In this document: positions 17,230-26,270 of the stretch, one piece after another
How positions within the stretch are numbered: position 1 is the stretch's first letter
Layout of the letters: every line of letters begins with the position of its first letter
Translations under genes and position numbers: made by a program
NCBI GenBank assembly: GCA_024304885.1
Contig: JALJOM010000003.1
Location: 1,274,110 to 1,338,109, forward strand
Source: Beijerinckiaceae bacterium
GTDB taxonomy: Bacteria > Pseudomonadota > Alphaproteobacteria > Rhizobiales > Beijerinckiaceae
Direction of reading: 5' to 3'
DNA: 64,000 nt
Notes under the pieces: generated by a model
What the model saw: the letters and a program-made list of their open reading frames with translations, nothing else
What the model was told of the DNA's origin: nothing
Database searches by the model: none

Positions 17230-18717
17230 ATGAATAGCCATGCGAAGCCAGAAAAGCTCATCAAGGGCGCGACCGGCGACTTCGAGGTCGTCATCGGGCT
17301 CGAGGTCCATGCGCAAGTGACCTCGCGCGCGAAGCTCTTCTCCGGCGCCGCGACCGAGTTCGGCTCCGAGCCCAACGCCAATGTCTCGCTGGTCGATGCC
17401 GCCATGCCCGGCATGCTGCCCGTGATCAACGAGGAATGCGTGGCCCAGGCGATCCGCACGGGGCTCGGGCTCAATGCGAAGATCAACCTGCGTTCGGTGT
17501 TCGATCGCAAGAACTACTTCTATCCCGACCTGCCGCAGGGCTATCAGATCTCGCAGTACAAGAGCCCGATCGTCGGCGAGGGCGTCGTGACCGTCGATGT
17601 CTCGCCGACCGAACAGATCGAGGTCGGGATCGAGCGGCTGCATCTCGAGCAGGACGCCGGCAAGTCGCTCCACGACCAGTCGCCGACGGAGTCCTTCGTC
17701 GATCTCAACAGGTCCGGAGTCGCGCTGATGGAGATCGTGTCGAAGCCCGACATGCGCTCGGCCGACGAGGCGCGCGCCTATGTCACCAAGTTGCGCACCA
17801 TCTTGCGCTATCTCGGCACCTGCGACGGCAACATGGAGCAGGGCTCGCTCAGGGCCGACGTCAACGTGTCGGTGCGCCGTCCAGGCGAGCCGTTCGGCAC
17901 GCGCTGCGAGATCAAGAACGTCAACTCGATCCGTTTCATCGGCCAGGCGATCGAGGTCGAGGCGCGCCGCCAGATCGGCATCCTCGAGGACGGCGGCAAG
18001 ATCGATCAGGAGACGAGGCTCTTCGATCCCGTGCGCGGCGAGACGCGCTCGATGCGCTCGAAGGAGGAGGCGCATGACTATCGCTATTTCCCCGACCCGG
18101 ACCTTCTGCCGCTCGAATTCGACCAGGCCTATGTGGATGCGCTCGCGGGCTACCTGCCCGAGCTGCCCGATGCCAAGAAGGCGCGGTTCATGAAGGACTA
18201 CGGCTTGCCCGCCTATGACGCCGGCGTGCTCGTCGCCGACAAGGAGACCGCGGATTACTTCGAGGCGGCGGTGAAGCATGGCAGCAAGCCGCGCGATCCC
18301 AAGCTCGTCGCCAACTGGGTCACCGGCGATGTCGCAGCCTATGCCAACTCCCTCGGCCTGCCCGTCGCGCAGACCCACATCGCGCCGGCGCAGATCGCTG
18401 GCCTCGTCGATCTCATCAGCGACGGCACGATCTCCGGCAAGATCGCGAAGGATGTCCTTGCCATCGTCATCGGCGAGGACAAGGACGGCGATCCCCGCGC
18501 GATCGTCGAGGCCCGCGGCATGAGGCAGGTGACCGACACGGGCGCGATCGCCGCGGCCGTCGATGCGATCATCAGTGCCAACCCCGACAAGGTCGCGCAG
18601 GCGAAGGCGAAGCCCACGATGCTCGGCTGGTTTGTCGGTCAGGTGATGAAGCAAACCGGTGGCAAGGCCAATCCGCAGGCCGTGAACGAGCTCTTGAAGG
18701 AGAAGCTCGGCATCTGA
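17230..18717 (+). CDS. gatB: Aspartyl/glutamyl-tRNA amidotransferase subunit B
   Basis: A 495-residue subunit that phosphorylates and transamidates the misacylated tRNA within GatCAB. It shows the family opening [12 protein letters not shown], then [19 protein letters not shown], and the [18 protein letters not shown] signature. The C-terminal YqeY-like helical region reads GKIAKDVL and ends [16 protein letters not shown]. The start at 17230 has GGAG nine bases upstream. Together with gatA it marks a bacterium that makes Gln-tRNA by the indirect route, as alphaproteobacteria do. Confidence 0.95.
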   Translation: MNSHAKPEKLIKGATGDFEVVIGLEVHAQVTSRAKLFSGAATEFGSEPNANVSLVDAAMPGMLPVINEECVAQAIRTGLGLNAKINLRSVFDRKNYFYPDLPQGYQISQYKSPIVGEGVVTVDVSPTEQIEVGIERLHLEQDAGKSLHDQSPTESFVDLNRSGVALMEIVSKPDMRSADEARAYVTKLRTILRYLGTCDGNMEQGSLRADVNVSVRRPGEPFGTRCEIKNVNSIRFIGQAIEVEARRQIGILEDGGKIDQETRLFDPVRGETRSMRSKEEAHDYRYFPDPDLLPLEFDQAYVDALAGYLPELPDAKKARFMKDYGLPAYDAGVLVADKETADYFEAAVKHGSKPRDPKLVANWVTGDVAAYANSLGLPVAQTHIAPAQIAGLVDLISDGTISGKIAKDVLAIVIGEDKDGDPRAIVEARGMRQVTDTGAIAAAVDAIISANPDKVAQAKAKPTMLGWFVGQVMKQTGGKANPQAVNELLKEKLGI

Positions 18718-18731
18718 TCGTCGGCATGTTG

Positions 18732-18758
18732 GTGCGAATCACTTCATGTGATTCGCAC
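18732..18758 (+). repeat. Perfect 11-bp inverted repeat after gatB
   Basis: GTGCGAATCAC-TTCAT-GTGATTCGCAC forms a perfect hairpin 14 bases after the gatB stop. There is no T-run. It precedes the terminator at 18783. Confidence 0.7.
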
Positions 18759-18782
18759 GAGTGGCTCCGGTTTCGAAGCTCC

Positions 18783-18809
18783 ACCGCGCCCTCGAGGCGC
18801 GGTTTTTTT
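18783..18809 (+). terminator. Rho-independent terminator of gatB
   Basis: ACCGCGCC-CTCGA-GGCGCGGT followed by seven T. This is a textbook stem-loop with T-tail, 65 bases after the gatB stop. The rest of 18810-19343 (about 530 bases) holds the presumed promoter of the next gene and no frame I would call. Confidence 0.85.
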
Positions 18810-19343
18810 CGGTTCGCACGAATTTTTTTTCAAGGTCTCGTGACGGTCGTCGCGGGGCTCGCAACCGTGCCTCGAAAGGCTCGCGCATGGCCCGAGGTCG
18901 AGTGCGATCCGGCCTCGCTCGAAGCTCTCGATCTCGAGCAAACGCGGCCACGCCACAGGGCCAAGGAGCGTTGCGGCAGCCTCGGAAGGCCTGTGGTACG
19001 ATCCCGTAACATACATAAAAACAACGATATGAGACGAAGCCTGTCGCATCTCGTGCGGCTCGTCGCGCGGCTTCGGAACGGCCGATGCCCGAGCTCGCCG
19101 ACCGGCTCGGCACGCATGCTCCGGGCTCGACTCTCGACTCGAACTTGCCTCGAGACGATCCACATCGGGCCGCCCGCGGCTCGATCGGCGGTGGTCTTCG
19201 ATGTGGTTCCGAGGCCGCGATCGCGGTCCTACCCGCCAATGTCGCCCGGGTACCTCTTGCACGACCGCTCGACAACGCTACCCTGTTCGAACCTCTCGTC
19301 GGTAAAGGATCGAGCCGACGAAATAGTCGAGGGGATATCGAAC

Positions 19344-19799
19344 ATGGTGAAGGCAACCACCAAGGCGCCGCCGGAGAAGAAGACGGCCGCGAAAAAGGCA
19401 GCGACGAAATCAGGCGCGGCAACGAAGACCGCGGCCGCCAAGCCTCCTGCAAAGGCGGAACCCAAGAAGACCACAGCGAGCCCGGTGACGGCGAGCAAGG
19501 CTCCGGCGAAGAAAGCGGCCGCGAAGAAGCCCGTCGCCAAGGCAGGCGCGGCGAAGCAGGCTCCTGCGAAGGCCGCGGCCAAGACGGTGACGAAGGCCGT
19601 CGCGAAATCGGCACCGGCCAAATCGGCGGCAACCAAGACGGCACCTGCCAAGACGGTACCTGCCAAGACGGCACCCGCAAAGTCGGCCCCGGCGAAGGCT
19701 CCCGCCGCCAAGGCCCCGGCGAAGACGGCTGCAGCCAAGAAGCCCGCCGCCAAGGCCGCACCTCGCAAATCGAAGACGCCGCCGCCCGAGTCGAAGTAG
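19344..19799 (+). CDS. Histone H1-like lysine/alanine-rich DNA-binding protein
   Basis: A 151-residue protein made almost wholly of Ala, Lys, Pro and Thr in short A-K-x-A-P-A-K repeats, resembling the C-terminal tail of eukaryotic histone H1 and bacterial relatives. It carries no globular domain and would be strongly basic. Such proteins bind DNA non-specifically and help condense it. The start at 19344 follows GAGGGG at a good distance. Plain PAKxA repeats make it prone to length change by slippage. Neighbours give no further clue, and the role in DNA packing is taken from the family. Confidence 0.75.
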   Translation: MVKATTKAPPEKKTAAKKAATKSGAATKTAAAKPPAKAEPKKTTASPVTASKAPAKKAAAKKPVAKAGAAKQAPAKAAAKTVTKAVAKSAPAKSAATKTAPAKTVPAKTAPAKSAPAKAPAAKAPAKTAAAKKPAAKAAPRKSKTPPPESK

Positions 19800-20392
19800 G
19801 GACGTCCGTTCAGCGAATTGATTGCAGCCCGTCTCGTTCGACCGGCCGGCGTGATCGTCTCGGTCGGCTACGCTCGCAGCGCGCAGGCGTGCTCGCCTTC
19901 GTCTCGCGAATGGATGGCGCTGCAAGGTCTCGGCGCTCGGGATGCCCGGCGGCGAACGGAACGCCTGTCGACGGGCAGGGCATTCGAGGCAGCGCGGTTC
20001 TTCCCTCGCGTCCTCAGTTTTCGCGCGCCGCGCTCGCGCGCCATGCGCGCCGGGCGAAGCCTGCCCGAACAAAACGAGTCCTCCCCTTCAACAAGCCGAT
20101 TGCATTTTGCCGCCGCGCGGGTCTAACCTCGGGATGCCGAACATCCTGGGCATCCGTTACGCGCAAGTGGCTCCCTCAAGAAGGCCAGCCTCGCGTCCCA
20201 TTCACGGTGATGCCCCTTCGGCACCATGACTGAGATACCCTGCGGAATGCTCAGGTCCGCCGCATCTCCTGGGTCCGTAGGGTCGGCCGGCGCGCAATTG
20301 GTTCTGGAGTGGCCTCCTCGAAACGCCAACTGCCGCCGGCCGCCTTCGTCGGCCCGCTCGGGTCGGGGGCTGTCGTGGCGAGGATGCCGGCT

Positions 20393-20465
20393 CTGGAGCA
20401 TTTTCCAGCGAAGTGGTCTCCGGTTCGCGTCGCGAAAATGCGATAGCGCGACGAAGTAGAGCACT
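20393..20465. repeat. Repeat A, copy A5 (partial)
   Basis: Contains GGAGCATTTTCCAGCGAAGT, CCGGTTCGCGTCGCGAAAATGCG and AAGTAGAGCA, but not the end hairpin. The gap 19800-20528 (about 730 bases) otherwise holds only weak frames on both strands, none of which I would annotate. Confidence 0.7.
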
Positions 20466-20528
20466 TTGCCCACGCGCGGATCGGACCTCCGAGGCCGAGA
20501 CGATCCGGGGGCAACGGCACGACGTGGC

Positions 20529-21254
20529 TCAGAACTCCCGGTCGAACGGGTTTCTCGGACGTTGTGCGCCGAGGCCGGGTAAGCGGCCCTTGGGCGGAGT
20601 GGGTGGCTTCGCCCTCGGTGTCGGCAAAGTGACCCGAGGCGGAGGGAAGGGGGGCGGAACGAATGTGCCGCCGTCGTTCGGCGTGTCGGCAGAGGGGTCG
20701 ACCTCCGGCTTGGGCAGCGACAAGGTCACCTCGTGGCTCCCGTTCTTGAAAACCGTCGTCCTCGAGTCGATGCTGCTCAGCGTCCAGCCCGATCCTTCCT
20801 CTCCGATGCGCAGCCTCAAGACCTCGCCCGCCGTCGAATCGAGAAAGACGGCGATGGTGTCGTCGGAGCCGACGATGGTGCCGACCAAGGTCAGAGCCGG
20901 GGGCTCCGGATCCACGGGCTCGGGCGGAGGGGGAGGCGCGACTGCGCGAGGCCGCTCCACGACGGCGACGGCCGGAGGGCGCCGCGACTCCGAGAACAAG
21001 GGACGCTCGCGCGTCGCCCGCAACGAATCGAGCGGGATGGTCCAGAGCGGATTGCCGCGCGCGGGAGCAGGCGCGGAGGCCTCGCCGTCCTCGACGGAAG
21101 CGGGCGCGGGGGTGGTGTCGCGCGGGGCTCCCGCGTCCGGCTCCGTGCGGGCGACCGCGCCGTCGACGAGCGGGTCGCCGGCTTGCCCTCGGGCTGTTGC
21201 AAGCCCGCCCCCGAGAAGGCTCAGCGCCAGGCTCGTCGCAACGATCCGCTTCAT
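20529..21254 (-). CDS. T2SS GspN/GspC-like periplasmic protein
   Basis: A 241-residue protein with a signal peptide or N-terminal anchor (MKRIVATSLALSLLGGGLA). A segment reads NPLWTIPLDSLRATRERPLF, followed by PPPPPEPVDPEPP and a compact domain beginning LTLVGTIVGSDDTIAVFLD. The R-P-L-F and L-V-G-T-I patterns resemble the HR domain of GspC/PilP-like inner-membrane proteins that contact the secretin. In Hyphomicrobiales such genes are often annotated GspN. The C-terminus is proline-rich and ends NPFDREF. It is the last gene of the minus-strand gsp operon and overlaps gspM (ATGA). With no canonical gspC in view, it probably takes that role. Confidence 0.7.
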   Translation of the reverse strand: MKRIVATSLALSLLGGGLATARGQAGDPLVDGAVARTEPDAGAPRDTTPAPASVEDGEASAPAPARGNPLWTIPLDSLRATRERPLFSESRRPPAVAVVERPRAVAPPPPPEPVDPEPPALTLVGTIVGSDDTIAVFLDSTAGEVLRLRIGEEGSGWTLSSIDSRTTVFKNGSHEVTLSLPKPEVDPSADTPNDGGTFVPPPFPPPRVTLPTPRAKPPTPPKGRLPGLGAQRPRNPFDREF

Positions 21255-21820
21255 GGTTTCGCCTGCTGCCATTGGCCCGAGATGCTCATTTGCGCGCGAA
21301 GTCGCGAGCCAGGGGTCGACTTGCCTTGTTCCTGCACCGGTTGAAGCAGGAGACGGTCGATGAAGAGAAACGGCATGCCGGCCTCGATGTCGTAGAGCAG
21401 CTTCTGCACCGCAGCTTGATCGATCTCGGCGGCGATCGTGAGGCTGACGCGGTCGGACGCTCCTTCGGCTTGCTCCAGATCGACCTGCGAGGAGAGAACG
21501 CTGCCGCCGGCATCGCGCACCAGCGCCGTGACGTGCTTCTGCAGCTCCGCACCGGCGATCGTCAGGGTCGGGGCGTCCAGGAACGGGGATCCGGTCCTCG
21601 CGAGGCTGCCGTCCTCGCCGCCCCGGGCCGCGGTGGTGCGGCGGCTCTCCATCCGCTCGAGAAGATCGGCACTCTCGGAATAGCCCGCATAGCGCTCGGC
21701 GAGACCGCCGAGCGCGAGCCAGGTCGTCGCGACGAGACAGACGATCGCCGCGACGTAGTAAAGAACGACGAGCGCGCGCTCGCGCCCCGGCAATTTCGCC
21801 AGGAGGTCTCTACCGATCAT
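21251..21820 (-). CDS. gspM: T2SS inner-membrane protein GspM
   Basis: A 189-residue single-pass protein: a short cytoplasmic start with LAKLPGRERALV, one membrane helix (YYVAAIVCLVATTWLAL), then a periplasmic helix and ferredoxin-like domain (about 80-185) with PFLFIDRLLLQPV near the end. GspM partners with GspL in the platform under the pseudopilus. The ATG at 21820 overlaps the gspL stop. The size and position in the operon fit GspM, although sequence identity in this family is low. Confidence 0.8.
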   Translation of the reverse strand: MIGRDLLAKLPGRERALVVLYYVAAIVCLVATTWLALGGLAERYAGYSESADLLERMESRRTTAARGGEDGSLARTGSPFLDAPTLTIAGAELQKHVTALVRDAGGSVLSSQVDLEQAEGASDRVSLTIAAEIDQAAVQKLLYDIEAGMPFLFIDRLLLQPVQEQGKSTPGSRLRAQMSISGQWQQAKP

Positions 21821-22887
21821 GGCTTCAGCTGTCGCGGAGGCTTTATCCCGGCCTCGATGTGGAAGTTGTCGCCCTGCTTGGCAAGCGAGCGTGTGGTCGG
21901 CGCGAGGAAGCTCGCCGCGCTGAACTGAGGCGCCCGCTCGAGCAGCGCGATCAGCGAGGGGGCATCCTTGGTCATGCCGATGATCTGAACCTTGCCGTCC
22001 TGAACCCGCAGCTCGCTCAGGAACGTGTGGTCGGGAAGGGTCGCGGCGAGCGCATCGAGGACGAGGACACTCGACGGCGTATCGTACTTGCGTCGCTGCA
22101 GGGCGGCGACCGGCTCGCTCGACGGGTCGTGCCGAGCGCGCAGCGAGGCGCGGATCGTGTCGATTTGTCCCTCGATCTCCGTCTGCCGCGCCTCGAGATC
22201 GGATCCGACGACGATCAGGGCGAGGATCGACGCCGCGGCAAGCCCTCCGAGGCCGAGAAGGACGCCGAGAAGGACGCGCCGTGCCGTTCGAATCTCGCGC
22301 GTCGCCCGTGTCTTCTGGTCCGAGACGACGATCGGCGGCCCGCCGGCCTCGGGGGACACCACGCAGAAGCGGATCGAAGCCGCGCCGAGGCCGGACAAAA
22401 GGTCGCCGAGCGGCTCGAGCATCTTGCGCCCGGTCGCAGCGACCGTGACGGTCATGCGCCCGCTCGTGGTTTCGATCGGAGCGCTCCAGCCGAACGAGGC
22501 ATTGGCCGCACTCCATGGGGTCAGGCGGTCGATCTGGGTTCGGATGATCCCTTCGAGAAACTCGCCGGCACGCGACGGCAGCTCCAAGGGCCGGAACAGG
22601 AACCGGCTCGGCTGAAGCAAGACCTCGACGCGTGCATCCTCGACGAGCGCCTTCAAGCGGTCCTCGTCGGCGCTGGGCAGGGCCTCCGGAGCGAGCCGAA
22701 ACGAGGTCTCGGGGTGCTCCTCCGAGTAGGGGTGCGGGAGGCCGTCGGCGACGAAGCGACCGTCCTTCTGCTCGATGAAGCGCGCATGCCGGGTCGCGCG
22801 CAGATGCTCGATGCCGGCGAGGGCGGTCTCGGCGACCTCGTCGATCCAGCGCGACAATGCCAAGGTGATCCGCGACGGGCTTCCCAT
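21817..22887 (-). CDS. gspL: T2SS protein GspL (PilN-like)
   Basis: A 356-residue bitopic protein. The cytoplasmic part (about 1-200) has the actin-like fold remnant seen in GspL/PilM, with VLLQPSRFLFRPLELP and a following helix IIRTQIDRLTPW. One membrane helix is at about 215-240 (VLLGVLLGLGGLAAASILAL), then a PilN-like periplasmic domain with VLDALAATLPDHTFLSELRV. It links the GspE ATPase to the platform. The start at 22887 is chosen for its GGAG site. A 78-base gap separates it from gspK. Confidence 0.8.
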   Translation of the reverse strand: MGSPSRITLALSRWIDEVAETALAGIEHLRATRHARFIEQKDGRFVADGLPHPYSEEHPETSFRLAPEALPSADEDRLKALVEDARVEVLLQPSRFLFRPLELPSRAGEFLEGIIRTQIDRLTPWSAANASFGWSAPIETTSGRMTVTVAATGRKMLEPLGDLLSGLGAASIRFCVVSPEAGGPPIVVSDQKTRATREIRTARRVLLGVLLGLGGLAAASILALIVVGSDLEARQTEIEGQIDTIRASLRARHDPSSEPVAALQRRKYDTPSSVLVLDALAATLPDHTFLSELRVQDGKVQIIGMTKDAPSLIALLERAPQFSAASFLAPTTRSLAKQGDNFHIEAGIKPPRQLKP

Positions 22888-22965
22888 GACGGCTCCATTC
22901 ACCTCCATCTACGCGGCGCGCCCGCTGCTCCGGCGCCGCACGCTGAACGCTTCACCGGTTCCGCC

Positions 22966-23880
22966 TCAGCCGACCGGAGCGTCGAAATCGTCCGACCAGT
23001 GCAGGATCCGATAGGGGTCGAAGCCTCCATCCATGAGAAGGATGACGACCTCGGCGTTCACCCGACGTCCGCTGTCGAATCCGACACGGACCTTGAGCCG
23101 GGTCGCCTTGCGCTGGTCCGCCGAGGCGCTCGAGCGGGCCTCGCCGAGAAGCTCGATTACCCTGCGCGGATCGCCCTCCTCGCGCACCTTCAGGACCTCC
23201 TCCACGGTGAGCGGGGTCATGCCCGGCAGGGCCGAGAGGACGGCGGGATCGGCGAGCATCGGGTCGATCTCCGCGCGGCCGTTGTAGACCGTCACGTAGT
23301 CCAGCATCTGCTGGACGAGCTGCGGGGGCAGGCCGAGGACGAGGCGCAGCTCCGCGACGTTCTGGAAGTCTCCCTGGCGCGGCAGGCTCGCCGCCTCGGC
23401 GCCCCGGTAGTATTCGAGCTCCTCCCTGCCGCCGCGGGTATCCGGCGTGGATCGCCAGCCGATGATCCGATCCGCGTAGAAGGCGGCCGCATCGCTGTCC
23501 GCGCCGAGGACGGCGAAAAGCCCCTGCAGCAAGGGCTTCTTGGCCAGGTTGAGGTCCACGCGTGCGCCTTCGGAGCGAAGCTCGACCTCGACCCGAGCCT
23601 TTCCGACCTTGCGGGTGAAGCTGTCGAATCGCGGTACCGTCTTTTCGGCGGGCGCGATCAGCCGATGGGCGGCGAGCTCGATACCGGCCTTGATCGCGGC
23701 TTCGGCCTCGAGCCTGGTCTCGCCGAGCTTCGATCCGATGGACGTTTCGATCACATGGCGCGAATAGACCGAGACGAGCGCGGCGAGCGCGGCGAGGATC
23801 CAGAGCACGGCCACGATGACGAAGCCGGCCTCGCGATGGCGGTCCCGCTGGCGAGACGACGGGCCTGCCGCGCGGCTCAC
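22966..23880 (-). CDS. gspK: T2SS minor pseudopilin GspK
   Basis: A 304-residue minor pseudopilin with the class III leader, short and basic, ending at REAG, then the hydrophobic FVIVAVLWILAALAALVSVY helix. The large middle domain holds DPMLADPAVLSALPGMTPLT, part of the helical insert that makes GspK the biggest pseudopilin. It caps the pseudopilus tip with GspI and GspJ. The start is a GTG at 23880 that overlaps the gspJ stop (GTGA). The usual glutamate at mature position 5 is absent, which is normal for GspK. Confidence 0.85.
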   Translation of the reverse strand: MSRAAGPSSRQRDRHREAGFVIVAVLWILAALAALVSVYSRHVIETSIGSKLGETRLEAEAAIKAGIELAAHRLIAPAEKTVPRFDSFTRKVGKARVEVELRSEGARVDLNLAKKPLLQGLFAVLGADSDAAAFYADRIIGWRSTPDTRGGREELEYYRGAEAASLPRQGDFQNVAELRLVLGLPPQLVQQMLDYVTVYNGRAEIDPMLADPAVLSALPGMTPLTVEEVLKVREEGDPRRVIELLGEARSSASADQRKATRLKVRVGFDSGRRVNAEVVILLMDGGFDPYRILHWSDDFDAPVG

Positions 23881-24620
23881 CGCCTCGGCCCCTCTGCGAC
23901 ATTGGGGAGGGAGACGAAACCCCTGCGGGTGAGCTCCTCCATGCATCCGTAGGCCGAAGGAGTGCGCGTGCAGATCGCGGCCGCGTTGGCGTGGGGAGAG
24001 ACGGTCATGATCGTGTCCTGCGCCATTCTCTTCGTCATGTCCTTGATCGTGATGCGGATCGCGCTCGGAAGGACCGGCATGTCGAGCCACTGGTCTCGCC
24101 ATTGGCGGTTCGAGTCTGCATAGGCGAAGGAAACACGGAACGGCTTGCGCAGCAGCGCGACCCGGTCCGAGAAGTCGATCCCTGCCGACCCGCCGTCCTT
24201 CGAGCCGAGCAAGGCGAACGGGGCGCGCGAGCGCACGAGGGAAACGCCGATCTTCCCCTCTTCTTCCGCGATCTTGATGATCTCGAGGCCATCGGCCGAA
24301 TTCGGCCCGAGGGCCGAGCGGACCAGGACGACCGACGACGGCGTGCCGGCGAAGGTCGCGCGGAGGCTCGTCGGGGTGAGCGAGAGGACCTCGGCACTGA
24401 CGAGGTCCGCGGCAATGCGCTCGGCGGCGAGAGCGACGAGATCGGCGTTCTGAAGACGCGACAGTCCGAGGTTCCAGGACGGCAGCCAGCTCGCCGTGAC
24501 GGTCCGGAGCATGGAGAGGACGAGCGCGGTCAGGGCGACCGCGACGAGGGCCTCGAGAAGCGTGAAGCCGCGGATTCGGCGTCTGGAGCATTTTCCGGCG
24601 AAACGGAAACCGGTTCGCAT
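23877..24620 (-). CDS. gspJ: T2SS minor pseudopilin GspJ, leader partly encoded by repeat A
   Basis: A minor pseudopilin with the cleavage site R-G before FTLLEALVAVALTALVLSML, including Glu5. The globular part ends CMEELTRRGFVSLPNV. The chosen ATG at 24620 gives a 247-residue protein, but the first dozen codons (MRTGFRFAGKCSR) lie inside repeat A copy A6, so the basic leader comes from a repeat. No ribosome site is visible before this ATG, and a start further inside the repeat is possible. Codon use downstream is normal. The insertion also opens a 194-base gap in an otherwise tight operon. Confidence 0.8.
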   Translation of the reverse strand: MRTGFRFAGKCSRRRIRGFTLLEALVAVALTALVLSMLRTVTASWLPSWNLGLSRLQNADLVALAAERIAADLVSAEVLSLTPTSLRATFAGTPSSVVLVRSALGPNSADGLEIIKIAEEEGKIGVSLVRSRAPFALLGSKDGGSAGIDFSDRVALLRKPFRVSFAYADSNRQWRDQWLDMPVLPSAIRITIKDMTKRMAQDTIMTVSPHANAAAICTRTPSAYGCMEELTRRGFVSLPNVAEGPRR

Positions 24621-24780
24621 ATCGATCGCGACGTTGCGCGAGACCCTTCTCCGAGCGCTTTTCGCCCGTAGGGGAGAAAGAAAAGCGCGAAGGAGTCGAG
24701 GGTAAATCGACATCGATGCGAAAATGCGACGAGGCAAGGGTATGGAGCCGCTTTCCGATTCGATGGGATCGGAAAGCGCC
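24583..24780. repeat. Repeat A, copy A6 (composite) inside the gsp operon
   Basis: Runs from CTGGAGCATTTTCCGGCGAA to GATCGGAAAGCGCC, with the inner block (CCTTCTCCGAGCGCTTTTCG ... AATCGACATCGATGCG). It lies between gspI and gspJ and overlaps the first 38 bases of gspJ. Confidence 0.8.
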
Positions 24781-24814
24781 CGTGCCACTCGCGATCGGCT
24801 CGTCCGCGGGCGCG

Positions 24815-25201
24815 TCATGGCGACAAGGCTCGTCGGCCGAGGCGGAGGGTCTCGACGCGGAACCTCTCGCGCCCGGGCGCGCGCAGGGTGATCGCGATCG
24901 CCAGAGGGACCCACGCGCCCGCGCTCCGCGTTCCGGTCTCGTCCTCGCCGAGCGCCCTCACCTCCATCGACCAGGTGATCCCGTCGATTTGGCCCGAGCT
25001 CGAACCCGGCAGCAGGTGCGACCGATCGGGCAGATTGGCCTCGAGGCTTCGATATGCCGCAAGCAGGGTCACGCGCTGCTCGACCCTCGTCGTGCCCTCG
25101 ACATTCGCCTCCATGAGCGAGCCGACGACCGGAAGCGTGATCGCGACGACGGTGAGCGCGACCAGCACCTCGATCAGGGTGAAGCCCGCGCGCGTGCTCA
25201 T
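24815..25201 (-). CDS. gspI: T2SS minor pseudopilin GspI
   Basis: A 128-residue minor pseudopilin with a very short leader, MSTRAG, then FTLIEVLVALTVVAITLPVV with Glu5. The globular part is of usual size and ends ETLRLGRRALSP. GspI seeds the tip complex with GspJ and GspK. The ATG at 25201 overlaps the gspH stop (ATGA). Confidence 0.88.
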   Translation of the reverse strand: MSTRAGFTLIEVLVALTVVAITLPVVGSLMEANVEGTTRVEQRVTLLAAYRSLEANLPDRSHLLPGSSSGQIDGITWSMEVRALGEDETGTRSAGAWVPLAIAITLRAPGRERFRVETLRLGRRALSP

Positions 25202-25731
25202 CCTCGTGACCGTGCCTGCCGAAGAATTTCGATGCCTCCGGTCAGCCAGGTCACCTCGACCTCGAAGGTCGTGCCGAGCCTCGAGAGGTAGAGATGGCCG
25301 CCGCAGGACATGCCCGACGGGAAGAAGTCGATCGAGCCGGCCGAGGAAAGGCCTGCGCATTGCGAGAGGAGCCGGATGTCGAAGCCGACGTCGCCCGGAA
25401 GCCGCACCACCCGGCGGCTCGACCCGGAACGGAGGAGCCGTGCCGGTACGTCGACCTGTGTCCTCACGCGACGACCGCGCCTGATCGCGGCATTGCGGTC
25501 CGCCTTCAAGACGGAGGCGGCTTCGACGGCGTAGCGTTCGAGCTCGGTCAACGAGGTGGAGCGCGGCATCGCCGGCAGCGCCAGCGCCCCGAGCATCGCG
25601 ACGATTGCCATGACGCAAACGGTCTCGAGCAAGGTGAACCCTGCTCGCGCGGCGTCCGGCTCGCTCCTCGGCGAAGGCGCAGCCGGCTCGGCGAGCAAGG
25701 ACCTCGGCGCGACCCTCGACGGTCGGCTCAT
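25198..25731 (-). CDS. gspH: T2SS minor pseudopilin GspH
   Basis: A 177-residue pseudopilin. The leader is long (about 31 residues, ending DAARAG) and precedes FTLLETVCVMAIVAMLGALA with Glu5. The soluble domain contains TQVDVPARLLRSGSS and a C-terminal strand VEVTWLTGGIEILRQ. GspH joins the major pseudopilus to the tip complex. Its ATG overlaps the gspG stop. The long leader is unusual but seen in some alphaproteobacterial homologues. Confidence 0.82.
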   Translation of the reverse strand: MSRPSRVAPRSLLAEPAAPSPRSEPDAARAGFTLLETVCVMAIVAMLGALALPAMPRSTSLTELERYAVEAASVLKADRNAAIRRGRRVRTQVDVPARLLRSGSSRRVVRLPGDVGFDIRLLSQCAGLSSAGSIDFFPSGMSCGGHLYLSRLGTTFEVEVTWLTGGIEILRQARSRG

Positions 25732-26219
25732 CGCCTGCTCCGGTTGGTGATCGCGGTGTTCTCTCCGCTTCCGCCTTCCCGCCCGGTCGGTCCGTTGGAC
25801 GAGAGATCATAGGCTCCATGCTGGCCGGGCTGGCGATAGACGTAGGAGTTTCCCCACGGATCGAGCGGCACGGCCGAGCCCTTGAGATAGGGGCCGTTCC
25901 AGTTGCTCGCGCCGGCCGGGCGCTTGACGAGGGCGGTGAGGCCTTCGTTGGTCGTGGGATAGCGCCCGTTGTCGAGGTAGTAGAGATCGAGCGCGCTCGC
26001 GAGGCTCGAGATCTGGATGTCCGCGGTCTTGGCTTTCGACTGGCCGAGGTAGTTCAGGACGCGCGGTCCGACGAGCCCCATGATCAGCCCGATGATCGTG
26101 ATCACGACAAGGATCTCGATGAGGGTGAACCCCTCCTGGCCGGACCTGCCCTCGGCTTTTTCCCAACGGGCTCGCGACCAACCGACGACGTGCTTCACAG
26201 GCGGGACCTCCGACTTCAT
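25728..26219 (-). CDS. gspG: T2SS major pseudopilin GspG
   Basis: A 163-residue major pseudopilin, the main subunit of the piston-like pseudopilus. The leader is MKSEVPPVKH...GQEG, the cleavage follows that G, and the mature start is FTLIEILVVITIIGLIMGLV with Glu5. The typical calcium-site and C-terminal blocks follow: YYLDNGRYPTTNEGLTALV, DPWGNSYVYRQPGQHG and YDLSSNGPTG. I prefer the ATG at 26219. A TTG at 26273 would add 18 residues of Ser-Asp-Lys repeats encoded by a 12-bp tandem repeat that also overlaps the end of gspF. Neither start has a strong ribosome site. Confidence 0.88.
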   Translation of the reverse strand: MKSEVPPVKHVVGWSRARWEKAEGRSGQEGFTLIEILVVITIIGLIMGLVGPRVLNYLGQSKAKTADIQISSLASALDLYYLDNGRYPTTNEGLTALVKRPAGASNWNGPYLKGSAVPLDPWGNSYVYRQPGQHGAYDLSSNGPTGREGGSGENTAITNRSRR

Positions 26220-26231
26220 CCGATGACTGTC

Positions 26232-26270
26232 CGACGACTTATCCGACGACTTATCCGACGACTTATCCGA
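26232..26270. repeat. 12-bp tandem repeat at the gspF-gspG junction
   Basis: CGACGACTTATC is repeated three times in a row, followed by a partial copy. The unit is a multiple of three, so copy changes would keep frame in both genes. The gspF stop codon lies inside it. Confidence 0.85.

Noticed and set aside
16660-18654. 664-residue frame opposite gatA/gatB
   Set aside because: Shadow of two well-supported genes; no recognisable motif.
20123-20473. 116-residue minus-strand frame before the gsp operon end
   Set aside because: Overlaps repeat A copy A5 and has no recognisable motif.
21859-23952. 697-residue plus-strand frame across gspK/gspL
   Set aside because: Antisense to genes with pseudopilin and membrane features; composition is shadow-like.
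26232-26270. CRISPR-like array
   Set aside because: Direct 12-bp tandem copies without spacers; a simple tandem repeat.
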